From contig NZ_JALLIY010000002.1 in assembly GCF_023242315.1 (NCBI RefSeq), positions 392,586-456,585 of the forward strand: 64,000 nucleotides of DNA, written 5' to 3'. The translations under genes and the position numbers were made by a program. Origin of the DNA: Pseudomonas sp. MWU13-2105. Its GTDB lineage: Bacteria; Pseudomonadota; Gammaproteobacteria; Pseudomonadales; Pseudomonadaceae. Below the pieces are notes generated by a model. It made no database searches, had not been told where the DNA came from, and saw nothing but the letters and a program-made list of their open reading frames with translations. Positions 38,508-48,343 of this stretch are shown piece by piece; positions within the stretch are counted from its first letter, which is position 1; every line of letters begins with the position of its first letter.

Positions 38508-38523
38508 GTAGGGCGATCCCTAC
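38508..38523. promoter_or_regulatory. Palindromic candidate operator upstream of the agt-type transporter operon
   Basis: GTAGGG-CGAT-CCCTAC has two perfect 6-bp arms and lies 111 bp before the transporter ATG, in the gap after the NarL-type regulator. Position and symmetry suit a dimeric response regulator. No experimental support is visible in the sequence. Confidence 0.4.
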
Positions 38524-38633
38524 CCCAATTCTTCCAGACGGCTGAGGCCAATCTCTCCCGCCTGCCGATTTGCGCTGCCGCGAGCCTTCACTAGGCTTAG
38601 CCCCACGGCAGTCCAAAACAAAAAGGTGAGGGT

Positions 38634-39758
38634 ATGAGCGAGGTTGATTCAAGCGCTGGGGCGAACGATGTACTGGTCAGCTTTCGTGGCGTACAAAAAA
38701 GCTACGACGGTGAGAACCTGATCGTCAAAGACCTCAACCTGGATATTCGCAAGGGCGAGTTCCTGACCCTGCTCGGGCCTTCCGGCTCCGGCAAGACCAC
38801 CAGCCTGATGATGCTGGCCGGGTTCGAAACCCCGACCGCCGGCGAAATCCAGTTGGCCGGCCGCTCCATCAACAATGTCCCGCCACACAAACGCGACATC
38901 GGCATGGTGTTCCAGAACTATGCCCTGTTCCCGCACATGACTGTCGCCGAGAACCTGGCGTTCCCGTTGACCGTGCGTGGCTTGAGCAAGACCGACGTCA
39001 GTGAGCGGGTCAAACGGGTGCTGGGGATGGTCCAGCTCGACAAGTTTGCCCAGCGCTACCCGGCGCAGTTGTCCGGCGGCCAGCAGCAGCGGGTGGCGTT
39101 GGCCCGGGCCCTGGTGTTCGAGCCCCAGCTGGTACTGATGGACGAGCCCCTCGGTGCCCTGGACAAACAGTTGCGCGAACACATGCAGATGGAAATCAAG
39201 CACCTGCACCAGCGCCTCGGCGTGACCGTGGTCTACGTGACCCACGACCAGGGCGAAGCCCTGACCATGTCCGACCGCGTTGCAGTGTTCCACCAGGGTG
39301 AGATCCAGCAGATCGCGCCACCACGGACCCTCTACGAAGAACCGAAGAACACCTTCGTTGCCAACTTCATCGGCGAGAACAACCGCCTCAACGGCCGCCT
39401 GCACAGTCACAGTGGTGATCGCTGCGTGGTCGAGCTCGGCCGCGGTGAAAAGGTCGAGGCGCTGGCGGTGAATGTCGGCAAGACCGGCGAGCCGGTGACG
39501 CTGTCGATCCGTCCGGAACGCATCAGCCTCAACGGCTCCAGCGAGTCCTGCGCCAACCGCTTCTCGGGCCGTGTGGCCGAGTTCATCTACCTGGGCGACC
39601 ACGTCCGTGTGCGCCTGGAAGTCTGCGGCAAGACCGACTTTTTCGTGAAACAGCCGATTGCCGAGCTGGACCCAGCCCTGGCGGTCGGCGACGTCGTACC
39701 TCTCGGCTGGCAGGTGGAGCACGTTCGCGCGCTCGATCCATTACTGGACGCCAGCTGA
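38634..39758 (+). CDS. agtA: ABC transporter ATP-binding protein, polyamine/GABA type (AgtA-like)
   Basis: The 374-residue PotA-like ATPase has Walker A GPSGSGKTTS, Q-loop VFQNYALFPHMTV, signature LSGGQQQRVALARAL, Walker B LVLMDEP and H-loop YVTHDQGEA. The C-terminal TOBE domain occupies about 285-370. It heads a four-gene importer operon (ATPase, binding protein, two permeases) matching agtABCD of P. aeruginosa, where the substrates are GABA and 5-aminovalerate. AAAGGTGAGGGT precedes the ATG. The substrate is inferred from synteny. Confidence 0.93.
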   Translation: MSEVDSSAGANDVLVSFRGVQKSYDGENLIVKDLNLDIRKGEFLTLLGPSGSGKTTSLMMLAGFETPTAGEIQLAGRSINNVPPHKRDIGMVFQNYALFPHMTVAENLAFPLTVRGLSKTDVSERVKRVLGMVQLDKFAQRYPAQLSGGQQQRVALARALVFEPQLVLMDEPLGALDKQLREHMQMEIKHLHQRLGVTVVYVTHDQGEALTMSDRVAVFHQGEIQQIAPPRTLYEEPKNTFVANFIGENNRLNGRLHSHSGDRCVVELGRGEKVEALAVNVGKTGEPVTLSIRPERISLNGSSESCANRFSGRVAEFIYLGDHVRVRLEVCGKTDFFVKQPIAELDPALAVGDVVPLGWQVEHVRALDPLLDAS

Positions 39759-39827
39759 GCGCGGTAACCCAAGAGGCGAATCCATCGCCCCGTGCTTCAC
39801 CAACCTGCACTGTGGAGAGAAGAATAA

Positions 39828-40868
39828 ATGCTTAAATCCCTGAAATTCAGCGCCCTGACCCTTGGGCTGATGTGCGCGGCAAATGCCATGGCGGCGACTG
39901 ACCTGACCGTGGTGTCCTTTGGTGGCGCGAACAAGGCCGCACAGGTCAAGGCGTTCTATGCGCCGTGGGAGGCGGCGGGCAAGGGCAAGATCGTTGCCGG
40001 TGAGTACAACGGTGAAATGGCCAAGGTCAAGGCCATGGTCGACACCAAGAGCGTGTCCTGGGACCTGGTGGAAGTCGAGTCGCCCGAGCTGTCCCGCGGT
40101 TGCGACGAAGACATGTTCGAGCCTCTCGACCCGGCGCTGTTCGGCAAGAGCGAAGACTACGTCAAGGGCGCCATCCAGCCTTGCGGCGTGGGCTTCTTCG
40201 TCTGGTCGACGGTCCTGGCCTACAACGCCGACAAAGTGAGCAGCGCACCGACCAGCTGGGCCGACTTCTGGGATACCAAGAAATTCCCGGGCAAGCGTGG
40301 CCTGCGCAAGGGCGCCAAGTACACCCTGGAGTTCGCGTTGATGGCTGACGGCGTTGCGCCGAAAGACGTCTACAAGGTACTGGCGGGCAAGGACGGCCAG
40401 GACCGTGCGTTCAAGAAGCTCGACGAGCTGAAGCCGAATATCCAGTGGTGGGAAGCCGGTGCCCAGCCACCGCAGTACCTCGCCTCCGGTGACGTGGTGA
40501 TGAGCTCGGCCTACAACGGTCGGATCGCCGCGGTACAGAAAGAAAGCAACCTGAAGGTGGTCTGGAACGGCGGTGTCTATGACTTCGACGCCTGGGCGAT
40601 TCCAAAAGGCCTGAAGGGCGAGCGTCTTGAAGCGGCGAAGAAATTCATCGCCTTCTCGGTCATGCCGCAGCAGCAGAAGGTCTACTCGGAAAACATCGCC
40701 TACGGCCCGGCCAATGTCCAAGCGGTACCGTTGCTCGATAAAGCCATCCTGAAAGATATGCCGACCACCCCGGAAAACATCGCCAACCAGGTGCAGATCG
40801 ACGTGGCCTTCTGGGCGGATAACGGCGAGCAGTTGGAGCAGCGCTTCAACGCCTGGGCGGCCAAGTAA
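39828..40868 (+). CDS. agtB: Periplasmic substrate-binding protein of the agt-type importer
   Basis: The 346-residue PotD/PotF-like solute-binding protein has a signal peptide cleaved near AMAATD (about residue 23). The mature part begins LTVVSFGGANKAAQVKAFY. Two lobes are visible, with an aromatic-rich cleft (NIQWWEAGAQPPQYL, GGVYDFDAWAIPKG). It should capture an amine or amino-acid substrate and deliver it to the two permeases. GGAGAGAAGAATAA precedes the ATG. A REP doublet follows the stop, so distal permease expression may be reduced. Confidence 0.92.
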   Translation: MLKSLKFSALTLGLMCAANAMAATDLTVVSFGGANKAAQVKAFYAPWEAAGKGKIVAGEYNGEMAKVKAMVDTKSVSWDLVEVESPELSRGCDEDMFEPLDPALFGKSEDYVKGAIQPCGVGFFVWSTVLAYNADKVSSAPTSWADFWDTKKFPGKRGLRKGAKYTLEFALMADGVAPKDVYKVLAGKDGQDRAFKKLDELKPNIQWWEAGAQPPQYLASGDVVMSSAYNGRIAAVQKESNLKVVWNGGVYDFDAWAIPKGLKGERLEAAKKFIAFSVMPQQQKVYSENIAYGPANVQAVPLLDKAILKDMPTTPENIANQVQIDVAFWADNGEQLEQRFNAWAAK

Positions 40869-40900
40869 CAGAGCACGCGCCGGCAGACGCTGCATAACCC

Positions 40901-40985
40901 TGTAGAAGCCGGCTTGCTGGCGATGGCGTTGGAAAATCGACGCAAGGCTCAAGGGCCTCATCGCCGGCAAGCCGGCTCCCACAAG
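40901..40985. repeat. REP pair between agtB and agtC
   Basis: GTAGAAGCCGGCTTGCTGGCG and TCGCCGGCAAGCCGGCTCCC are inverted across about 40 bp, a standard Pseudomonas REP doublet. It lies inside the transporter operon, where such structures often stabilise the upstream mRNA or act as partial terminators. Confidence 0.8.
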
Positions 40986-41091
40986 GGTTTGTGTTCTGCC
41001 CGTTGGGTTTGTGTGTTTCAGAAGAACAACAGGCGGTGTCCCGAAACGGGACGCCACCCGCTGTAACAATAAAAGAATTCCGGAGTTCGCC

Positions 41092-42339
41092 ATGGCCCTC
41101 ACCGTTCCTCTGAACGAGGTCACCAGTCCCACCTTGAAGCAGCGCCTGGCGCGTGCCGAGCGGGTCAACCGCTGGAAGGCCCAGGCCTTGATTGCACCGC
41201 TGGTGCTGTTTCTGTTGCTGGTGTTCCTGGTGCCCATCGTGGCGCTGCTCTACAAAAGTGTCGGTAACCCGGAAGTGGTCGGCGCCATGCCGCGTACCGT
41301 GGCCGCCGTTGCCGCCTGGGATGGCAAGAGCCTGCCCGGTGAGCCGGTCTACAAAGCCTTGAGCGAAGACCTCGGCGACGCCCGCAAGAATCAGACCCTG
41401 GGCGATCTGTCCAAGCGCCTGAACATGGAACTGGCCGGCTATCGCAGCCTGCTGACCAAGACCGCCCGGGCCTTGCCCTTCAAGACCGAGCCGGCCTCCT
41501 ATAAAGAAGCCCTGGAAGCCCTCGACGAACGCTGGGGCGATCCGGCGTACTGGCAGGCGATCCGGCGCAACACCAGCAGCATCACCCCTTATTACCTGCT
41601 GGCGGCCGTCGACCATCGGATCGACGACCTCGGCGAACTGGCCCCGGCCACGCCGGACCAGGCGATCTACCTTGACATCTTTGCCCGCACCTTCTGGATG
41701 GGCCTGGTGATCACCGCCATCTGCCTGGTGCTGGCCTACCCATTGGCCTATCTGCTGGCGAACCTGCCGTCACGGCAGAGCAACCTGTTGATGATCCTTG
41801 TCCTGCTGCCGTTCTGGACCTCGATCCTGGTGCGGGTCGCGGCCTGGATCGTGCTGTTGCAATCCGGTGGCCTGATCAACAGCGCGCTGATGGCCATGGG
41901 CGTGATCGACAAGCCCCTCGAACTGGTGTTCAACCGCACCGGCGTCTACATCTCCATGGTGCACATCCTGCTGCCGTTCATGATCCTGCCGATCTACAGC
42001 GTGATGAAGGGCATTTCGCCGACCTATATGCGCGCGGCGATTTCCCTGGGCTGTCATCCGTTCGCCAGCTTCTGGCGGGTGTACTTCCCGCAGACCTATG
42101 CCGGTGTTGGCGCGGGGTGCCTGCTGGTGTTCATCCTGGCGATTGGTTACTACATCACCCCGGCATTGCTCGGTAGCCCGAACGACCAGATGGTCAGCTA
42201 TTTCGTGGCGTTCTACACCAACACCAGCATCAACTGGGGCATGGCGACCGCCCTGGGTGGCTTGCTGCTGCTGGCGACCGTGGTCCTGTACCTGATTTAC
42301 AGCCGGTTGGTCGGCGCCAGCCGCCTGCGCCTGAGCTAA
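41092..42339 (+). CDS. agtC: ABC transporter permease with large periplasmic loop (AgtC-like)
   Basis: The protein has 415 residues from ATG 41092 (MALTVPLNEVTSP), preceded by CGGAG. An upstream GTG-initiated frame is rejected. TM1 lies at about 38-60 (LIAPLVLFLLLVFLVPIVAL). An unusually long soluble segment of roughly 130 residues follows before the remaining helices, and the permease EAA-type loop is near RAAISLGCHPFASFWRVYFP. This loop makes it longer than standard PotB permeases (about 280). It forms the channel with the downstream permease. Confidence 0.92.
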   Translation: MALTVPLNEVTSPTLKQRLARAERVNRWKAQALIAPLVLFLLLVFLVPIVALLYKSVGNPEVVGAMPRTVAAVAAWDGKSLPGEPVYKALSEDLGDARKNQTLGDLSKRLNMELAGYRSLLTKTARALPFKTEPASYKEALEALDERWGDPAYWQAIRRNTSSITPYYLLAAVDHRIDDLGELAPATPDQAIYLDIFARTFWMGLVITAICLVLAYPLAYLLANLPSRQSNLLMILVLLPFWTSILVRVAAWIVLLQSGGLINSALMAMGVIDKPLELVFNRTGVYISMVHILLPFMILPIYSVMKGISPTYMRAAISLGCHPFASFWRVYFPQTYAGVGAGCLLVFILAIGYYITPALLGSPNDQMVSYFVAFYTNTSINWGMATALGGLLLLATVVLYLIYSRLVGASRLRLS

Positions 42340-42351
42340 GGAGAATAAGAA

Positions 42352-43176
42352 ATGCTGAGCCCCTACATGTCGCCCGTCGAGCGGGTCTGGTTCTACAGTT
42401 CGCGCATTCTGTGCGGCTTGATCCTGCTGTTCCTGATCTTGCCGGTGCTGGTGATCATTCCGCTGTCGTTCAACTCGGGCAGTTTCCTGGTCTATCCGCT
42501 GCAAGGCTTCTCGCTGCACTGGTACCAGGACTTCTTCGCCTCGGCGGAATGGATGCGCGCCTTGCGCAACAGCATCATCGTCGCCCCGGCGGCCACGGTG
42601 CTGGCGATGGTCTTCGGGACCCTGGCGGCGATCGGCCTGACCCGCGGCGATTTCCCCGGCAAGCCGCTGGTGATGGCCCTGGTGATCTCGCCCATGGTGG
42701 TGCCGGTGGTGATCATCGGTGTGGCCAGCTACCTGTTCTTCGCCCCGCTGGGGCTGGGTAACAGTTTCTTCTCGTTGATCGTGGTGCATGCGGTGTTGGG
42801 CGTGCCCTTTGTGATCATCACCGTGTCGGCGACCTTGCAAGGCTTCAATCACAACCTGGTGCGCGCTGCCGCCAGCCTGGGTGCGTCGCCCCTGACGGCG
42901 TTCCGTCGGGTGACCCTGCCGCTGATCGCCCCGGGGGTGATTTCCGGGGCTCTGTTTGCCTTTGCGACCTCGTTCGACGAAGTGGTGGTGACCCTGTTCC
43001 TCGCCGGCCCCGAACAGGCAACGTTGCCCCGGCAGATGTTCAGTGGCATTCGTGAGAACCTCAGCCCGACCATCGCCGCGGCGGCGACCCTGCTGATTGC
43101 CTTCTCGGTGATCCTGCTGCTGACCCTGGAGTGGCTGCGTGGGCGTAGCGAGAAATTGCGCACCACCCAGGTATGA
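42352..43176 (+). CDS. agtD: ABC transporter permease, PotC type (AgtD-like)
   Basis: The 274-residue inner-membrane protein has six predicted helices, starting SRILCGLILLFLILPVLVII, and the cytoplasmic EAA loop RAAASLGASPLTAFRRVTLP. It pairs with the preceding permease, 12 bp upstream (AAGGAGAATAAGA ribosome site). It is the last gene of the importer operon and is followed by a REP doublet. Length and topology are standard for PotC-type subunits. Confidence 0.93.
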   Translation: MLSPYMSPVERVWFYSSRILCGLILLFLILPVLVIIPLSFNSGSFLVYPLQGFSLHWYQDFFASAEWMRALRNSIIVAPAATVLAMVFGTLAAIGLTRGDFPGKPLVMALVISPMVVPVVIIGVASYLFFAPLGLGNSFFSLIVVHAVLGVPFVIITVSATLQGFNHNLVRAAASLGASPLTAFRRVTLPLIAPGVISGALFAFATSFDEVVVTLFLAGPEQATLPRQMFSGIRENLSPTIAAAATLLIAFSVILLLTLEWLRGRSEKLRTTQV

Positions 43177-43205
43177 GAAGGGCGCCTGGAGGGCGCCGCG
43201 AAAAA

Positions 43206-43288
43206 CCGAGCCGGCTTGCCGGCGATGAGGCCCTTGAGTCTTGTATCGTTCTTGCGCTCGTCATCGCCGGCAAGCCGGCTCCCACAGG
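43206..43288. repeat. REP pair after agtD
   Basis: GAGCCGGCTTGCCGGCGATGA and TCATCGCCGGCAAGCCGGCTC are almost perfect inverted copies about 40 bp apart. This is the cleanest REP doublet in the window. It sits between the importer operon and the dehydrogenase gene. Confidence 0.85.
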
Positions 43289-43413
43289 TTTGCTGGCGTT
43301 CATGAGACACGCTTCCCATTCACGCTCTGAATGCAACTTCTGCATGACAGCGTAAAGCCAATCCCGGTTATGCTTGCTCGTGCCCTGATCATCACGACAA
43401 GAAGGCTGCGAGC

Positions 43414-44562
43414 ATGAGCATTTCCTCATTCAAGATCGCCCATAAATTGATCACCGGCCGTGGCGCCATCGAGCAATTGGCTGATGAGCTGACCCGGCTG
43501 AATGTCGACCATCCGTTGATCGTGACCGATGCGGCACTGGTCAAGTCAGGGACCGTCGAGCTGGCATTGGCCCACTTGGGTGGGCGCACTTATGACATCT
43601 TCGACCGCGTGCTGCCCGACCCGGAAATCGCCATTGTCGAGGACTGCATGCGGGCCTACCGCGAAGGTGGGCATGACGGTCTGATCGGCCTGGGCGGTGG
43701 CAGCGCCATCGACATCGCCAAGAGCGTCGGTGCCTACGCCGGTTATCACGGGGCTCTGGAGGACCTGTTCGGCATCGACCAGGTGCCGCGCAAGGGGCCG
43801 CCGCTGATTGCCATCCCGACCACCGCCGGCACCGGCTCCGAGGTGACCAATGTCGCCATTCTCTCCGACAAGCAGGCCCAACTGAAAAAGGGCATCGTCA
43901 GCGATTACCTGCTGCCGGACGTGGCGCTGGTCAGCCCGCAGATGACCCTGACCTGCCCGCGTAGCGTGACCGCCGCCAGCGGCGTGGATGCCATGGTCCA
44001 CGCCATTGAAGCCTACCTGTCACTCAATGCCTCGCCGATCACCGACGCCCTGGCCATTGGCGCGATCAAGCTGATCGCCACGGCGCTACCCAAAGCCTAC
44101 GCCAACCCCTCCAACCTCCAGGCCCGTGAAGAAATGGCCACCGCGAGCCTGATGGCCGGGATGGCCTTCGGCAATGCCGGCGTCGGTGCCGTGCATGCCC
44201 TGGCCTACCCGTTGGGCGGGCGCTTCAATATCGCCCATGGGGTCAGTAATGCCCTGTTGCTGCCCTATGTCATGAGCTGGAACAAAATCGCCTGTGTCGA
44301 GCGCATGCAGGACATAGCCATCGCCATGGGCGTCAATGTGACCGGCTTGAGCCTGATCGAGGCGGCCGACAAGGCCGTCGCCGCCATGACCGATCTATGT
44401 GCCGCCGTGGAAATCCCCGCCGGCCTCGCAAGCTTCGGCGTGCCCCTGGACGCGATCCCGGCCATGGCCGAGGAAGCGGCGGCTACCGAGCGTCTGATGC
44501 GCAACAATCCGCGGCGGCTGAGCGCCGTGGATATCGAAAAAATCTACCGCGCCGCTTACTGA
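43414..44562 (+). CDS. Iron-containing (group III) alcohol dehydrogenase
   Basis: The 382-residue NAD(P)-dependent dehydrogenase has a nucleotide-binding GLGGGSAIDIAKSVG near residue 94 and PTTAGTGSEVTNVAI. The metal site uses Asp and His in GVDAMVHAIEAYLS, with two further His in GAVHALAYPLGGRFNIAHG. The family oxidises or reduces short alcohols, lactaldehyde or hydroxy acids; the substrate here is not predictable. It is not in the PAO1 agtD-rpe interval as I recall it and has its own ATG and ribosome site after a REP doublet. It may serve amine or amino-alcohol metabolism next to the importer, but that is speculation. Confidence 0.9.
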   Translation: MSISSFKIAHKLITGRGAIEQLADELTRLNVDHPLIVTDAALVKSGTVELALAHLGGRTYDIFDRVLPDPEIAIVEDCMRAYREGGHDGLIGLGGGSAIDIAKSVGAYAGYHGALEDLFGIDQVPRKGPPLIAIPTTAGTGSEVTNVAILSDKQAQLKKGIVSDYLLPDVALVSPQMTLTCPRSVTAASGVDAMVHAIEAYLSLNASPITDALAIGAIKLIATALPKAYANPSNLQAREEMATASLMAGMAFGNAGVGAVHALAYPLGGRFNIAHGVSNALLLPYVMSWNKIACVERMQDIAIAMGVNVTGLSLIEAADKAVAAMTDLCAAVEIPAGLASFGVPLDAIPAMAEEAAATERLMRNNPRRLSAVDIEKIYRAAY

Positions 44563-44679
44563 GGGCTTTGGCGCGGGCATTGCGGGCTTGTCCGGCCAAT
44601 CGTCGCGGTCACGGTGGGCGGGGCAAAGCGGGCGGTATACAATGCCCGCCATTGTGATTCTGCTCAAAAAAGGTGCGTC

Positions 44680-45354
44680 ATGCAGCCCTTCGCCATTGCT
44701 CCGTCGATTCTCTCCGCCGATTTCGCCCGCCTGGGCGAGGAAGTGGACAACGTGCTCGCTGCCGGAGCCGACATCGTGCACTTCGATGTCATGGACAACC
44801 ACTATGTACCCAACCTGACCATCGGCCCGATGGTCTGCGCGGCGTTGCGCAAGTACGGCATCACCGCGCCCATCGACGCGCACCTGATGGTCAGCCCGGT
44901 GGACCGCATCATCGGTGACTTCATCGACGCCGGTGCGACCTACATCACCTTCCACCCGGAAGCCACGCTGCACGTCGATCGCTCCCTGCAAATGATCCGC
45001 GAAGGTGGTTGCAAGGCCGGCCTGGTGTTCAACCCGGCCACGCCCCTGGACGTGCTCAAGTACGTGATGGACAAGGTCGACATGATCCTGCTGATGAGCG
45101 TCAACCCGGGCTTTGGCGGGCAGAAGTTCATCCCCGGCACCCTCGACAAGCTGCGTGAGGCGCGGGCTTTGATCGATGCCTCGGGCCGCGATATTCGCCT
45201 GGAAATCGACGGCGGCGTGAACGTCAACAATATCCGCGAAATCGCCGCCGCCGGGGCCGACACCTTTGTCGCCGGCTCGGCGATCTTCAATGCGCCGGAC
45301 TACCGTGAAGTCATCGAGAAAATGCGCGCCGAACTGGCGCTGGCTCGATCATGA
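44680..45354 (+). CDS. rpe: Ribulose-phosphate 3-epimerase
   Basis: The protein has 224 residues from ATG 44680 ([20 protein letters not shown]), with AAAGGTGCGTC upstream. It interconverts ribulose-5-P and xylulose-5-P. Conserved metal and catalytic residues lie in [35 protein letters not shown] and [10 protein letters not shown]. It overlaps gph by 4 bp; the rpe-gph-trpE order is conserved in pseudomonads. Confidence 0.98.
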   Translation: MQPFAIAPSILSADFARLGEEVDNVLAAGADIVHFDVMDNHYVPNLTIGPMVCAALRKYGITAPIDAHLMVSPVDRIIGDFIDAGATYITFHPEATLHVDRSLQMIREGGCKAGLVFNPATPLDVLKYVMDKVDMILLMSVNPGFGGQKFIPGTLDKLREARALIDASGRDIRLEIDGGVNVNNIREIAAAGADTFVAGSAIFNAPDYREVIEKMRAELALARS

Positions 45355-46169
45355 CCGTGTTCGAGCAGCTTTTTCCGGACCGTCTGCCCAGGCTGGTCAT
45401 GTTCGATCTGGATGGGACACTGGTGGATTCGGTGCCCGACCTGGCCTTGGCGGTGGATAAAATGCTGCTCGCCCTCGGACGTCCGGTGGCCGGGCTGCAT
45501 GGGGTCCGCGAGTGGGTCGGCAACGGCGTGCCGGTCCTGGTGCGCCGGGCGCTGGCTGGTGGTCTCGATCATTCCGCTGTCGATGACGGCGAAGCCGAGC
45601 AGGCCTTGGCGATCTTCATGGAGGCCTATGCCGGCGGCCATGAGCTGACCCAGGTCTATCCCGGTGTCCAGGAAACCCTGAGCTGGATGCACAAGCAGGG
45701 CATGGAGATGGCCCTGATCACCAACAAGCCCGAACAGTTTGTCGCACCCTTGCTGGATGAAATGAAACTGGGACGGTTTTTCCGCCTGATCATCGGCGGC
45801 GATACCTTGCCGCAGCGCAAGCCGGACCCGGCGGCGCTGTTCCACGTGATGAAAATGACCGGTATCCCGGCCTCGCAATGCCTGTTCATCGGTGACTCGC
45901 GCAGTGATGTGCAGGCTGCCAAGGCCGCCGGTGTCACCTGCGTGGCCCTCAGCTATGGCTACAACCATGGCCGGCCGATCGCCGAAGAACAGCCGGCTCT
46001 GGTCATCGACGACCTGCGCGCGCTGATTCCCGGTTGCCTGGAAGCTGGCGCTGAGCTAATGTCGGCGGACTGTGTTCAATCCCCTCCTGGAAACCCCATC
46101 GTGGTGGTCACTCGCAAACTCTGGATGAAAGTCATCAAGGCCCTGGCCCGCTGGCGTTGGCGCGCCTGA
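45351..46169 (+). CDS. gph: Phosphoglycolate phosphatase
   Basis: The 272-residue HAD hydrolase removes 2-phosphoglycolate formed by DNA repair or oxygenation. Motif I is [15 protein letters not shown], motif [12 protein letters not shown], motif III with KPDP, and motif [14 protein letters not shown]. The C-terminal about 45 residues (after LRALIPG) extend beyond a minimal Gph, ending in a basic Trp-rich tail (LARWRWRA). It is coupled to rpe by a 4-bp overlap. Confidence 0.95.
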   Translation: MTVFEQLFPDRLPRLVMFDLDGTLVDSVPDLALAVDKMLLALGRPVAGLHGVREWVGNGVPVLVRRALAGGLDHSAVDDGEAEQALAIFMEAYAGGHELTQVYPGVQETLSWMHKQGMEMALITNKPEQFVAPLLDEMKLGRFFRLIIGGDTLPQRKPDPAALFHVMKMTGIPASQCLFIGDSRSDVQAAKAAGVTCVALSYGYNHGRPIAEEQPALVIDDLRALIPGCLEAGAELMSADCVQSPPGNPIVVVTRKLWMKVIKALARWRWRA

Positions 46170-46239
46170 CTTGATCCTGGCCGGTTATCCGGCGTGTTTG
46201 CATACCTGACTGTTCGACCCTCAAGCCACGAGGCATATC

Positions 46240-47727
46240 ATGACCCGCGAAGAATTCCTGCGTTTGGCCGCTGCCGGCTACAACCGCATCCCGCTTGCCT
46301 GCGAAACCCTGGCCGACTTCGATACCCCGTTGTCGATCTACCTGAAACTGGCCGACCAACCCAACTCCTATCTGCTGGAGTCGGTACAGGGCGGCGAGAA
46401 ATGGGGCCGTTATTCGATCATCGGCCTGCCGTGCCGCACGGTGTTGCGGGTGCATGACCATCAGGTCAGCGTGACCCATGACGGCGTCGAGATCGAGCGC
46501 TGCGAAGCCGAGGACCCGCTGGACTTCGTCGAGACCTTCAAGGCGCGCTACAACGTGCCGACCATTGCCGGGCTGCCGCGCTTCAACGGCGGGCTGGTGG
46601 GTTACTTCGGTTATGACTGCGTGCGCTACGTGGAGAAGCGTCTGGGCAAGTGTCCGAACCCGGACCCGCTGGGCGTGCCGGATATCCTGTTGATGGTTTC
46701 CGATGCCGTGGTGGTGTTCGACAACCTGGCGGGCAAGATGCACGCCATCGTCCTCGCCGATCCAGCCCAGGACAACGCCTACGAACAAGGCCAGGCGCGC
46801 CTGCGGGAACTGCTTGAGCAACTGCGCCAGCCGATCACCCCGCGTCGCGGCCTGGAGCTCGATCGGCCGCCAGCCGCCGACCCGCTGTTCCGTTCGAGTT
46901 TCACCCAGGGTGACTATGAGCGGGCGGTCGATACCATCAAGGAATACATCCTCGCCGGTGACTGCATGCAGGTCGTGCCGTCGCAGCGCATGTCCATCGA
47001 CTTCAAGGCCGCGCCGATCGACCTGTACCGGGCGTTGCGCTGCTTCAACCCGACGCCGTACATGTACTTCTTCAACTTCGGCGACTTCCATGTGGTCGGC
47101 AGTTCGCCGGAAGTGCTGGTGCGAGTCGAAGACAACCTGATCACCGTCCGTCCCATCGCCGGTACCCGTCCGCGTGGCGCCAGCGAGGAAGCCGACCGGG
47201 CACTGGAAGACGACCTGCTGTCCGACGCCAAGGAAATCGCCGAGCACCTGATGCTTATCGACCTGGGCCGCAACGACACCGGCCGGGTCTCCGAGATCGG
47301 TTCGGTGAAGCTGACCGAGAAGATGGTGATCGAGCGTTACTCGAATGTGATGCACATCGTTTCCAACGTCACCGGGCAACTGAAGAACGGCCTGACCTCC
47401 ATGGACGCCCTGCGCGCGATCCTGCCGGCGGGCACCTTGTCCGGTGCGCCGAAGATCCGCGCGATGGAAATCATCGACGAGCTGGAACCGGTCAAGCGTG
47501 GCGTGTATGGCGGCGCGGTCGGCTATTACGCCTGGAACGGCAACATGGACACCGCCATCGCCATTCGCACCGCGGTGATCAAGGACGGCGAGCTGCATGT
47601 GCAGGCCGGTGGCGGCATCGTCGCCGACTCGGTGCCGGCGCTGGAGTGGGAAGAAACGCTGAACAAGCGTCGCGCGATGTTCCGTGCTGTCGCCCTCGCT
47701 GAACAAACCCCCGCGTCCGACGCCTGA
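46240..47727 (+). CDS. trpE: Anthranilate synthase component I
   Basis: The 495-residue chorismate-utilising enzyme makes anthranilate with TrpG. The N-terminal tryptophan-binding feature is in [15 protein letters not shown]. Catalytic parts are [31 protein letters not shown] and [17 protein letters not shown]. No leader peptide or attenuator was seen in the 70 bp upstream. trpG follows after 13 bp. In P. aeruginosa PAO1 this junction holds the R/F-pyocin cluster; here it is empty. Confidence 0.98.
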   Translation: MTREEFLRLAAAGYNRIPLACETLADFDTPLSIYLKLADQPNSYLLESVQGGEKWGRYSIIGLPCRTVLRVHDHQVSVTHDGVEIERCEAEDPLDFVETFKARYNVPTIAGLPRFNGGLVGYFGYDCVRYVEKRLGKCPNPDPLGVPDILLMVSDAVVVFDNLAGKMHAIVLADPAQDNAYEQGQARLRELLEQLRQPITPRRGLELDRPPAADPLFRSSFTQGDYERAVDTIKEYILAGDCMQVVPSQRMSIDFKAAPIDLYRALRCFNPTPYMYFFNFGDFHVVGSSPEVLVRVEDNLITVRPIAGTRPRGASEEADRALEDDLLSDAKEIAEHLMLIDLGRNDTGRVSEIGSVKLTEKMVIERYSNVMHIVSNVTGQLKNGLTSMDALRAILPAGTLSGAPKIRAMEIIDELEPVKRGVYGGAVGYYAWNGNMDTAIAIRTAVIKDGELHVQAGGGIVADSVPALEWEETLNKRRAMFRAVALAEQTPASDA

Positions 47728-47740
47728 GGAGCTTTTTGTC

Positions 47741-48334
47741 ATGTTGCTGATGATCGATAACTACGACTCGTTTACCTACAACGTCGTGCAATACCTCGGT
47801 GAGTTGGGCGCGGACGTCAAGGTCGTGCGCAACGACGAATTGACCGTGGCCGAAATCGCAGCCCTCAAGCCGGAACGCATCGTGGTCTCGCCGGGGCCCT
47901 GCACGCCGACCGAGGCGGGTATTTCCCTGGAGGCGATCAAGTATTTTGCCGGCAAGCTGCCGATCCTCGGTGTCTGCCTCGGCCATCAATCCATCGGCCA
48001 GGCCTTTGGCGGCGATGTGGTGCGTGCCCGCCAGGTGATGCACGGCAAGACCAGCCCGCTGTTCCATGAAGGCAAGGGTGTGTTCGCAGGCCTGAACCTG
48101 CCGTTGACCGTTACCCGCTATCACTCGCTGATCGTCAAGCGCGAAACCTTGCCGGACTGCCTGGAACTGACCGCCTGGACCCAGCTGGACGACGGCTCGG
48201 TCGACGAGATCATGGGCTTGCGCCACAAGACACTGAACATCGAAGGGGTGCAATTCCACCCCGAGTCGATTCTCTCCGAGCAGGGCCACGAGCTGTTCGC
48301 CAACTTTCTCAAACAGACCGGCGGCACGCGCTAA
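47741..48334 (+). CDS. trpG: Anthranilate synthase component II (glutamine amidotransferase)
   Basis: The protein has 197 residues from ATG 47741 ([20 protein letters not shown]), after GAGGAG. The class I amidotransferase triad is visible: Cys in [16 protein letters not shown], and His/Glu in [14 protein letters not shown]. It supplies ammonia to TrpE and, in many pseudomonads, may also serve PabB. It is followed after 9 bp by trpD. Confidence 0.98.
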   Translation: MLLMIDNYDSFTYNVVQYLGELGADVKVVRNDELTVAEIAALKPERIVVSPGPCTPTEAGISLEAIKYFAGKLPILGVCLGHQSIGQAFGGDVVRARQVMHGKTSPLFHEGKGVFAGLNLPLTVTRYHSLIVKRETLPDCLELTAWTQLDDGSVDEIMGLRHKTLNIEGVQFHPESILSEQGHELFANFLKQTGGTR

Positions 48335-48343
48335 GGAGTTTTC

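Noticed and set aside
46170..46239. Looked for a trp leader peptide or attenuator before trpE
   Set aside because: The gap is 70 bp, with no Trp-codon-rich short frame and no alternative hairpins.
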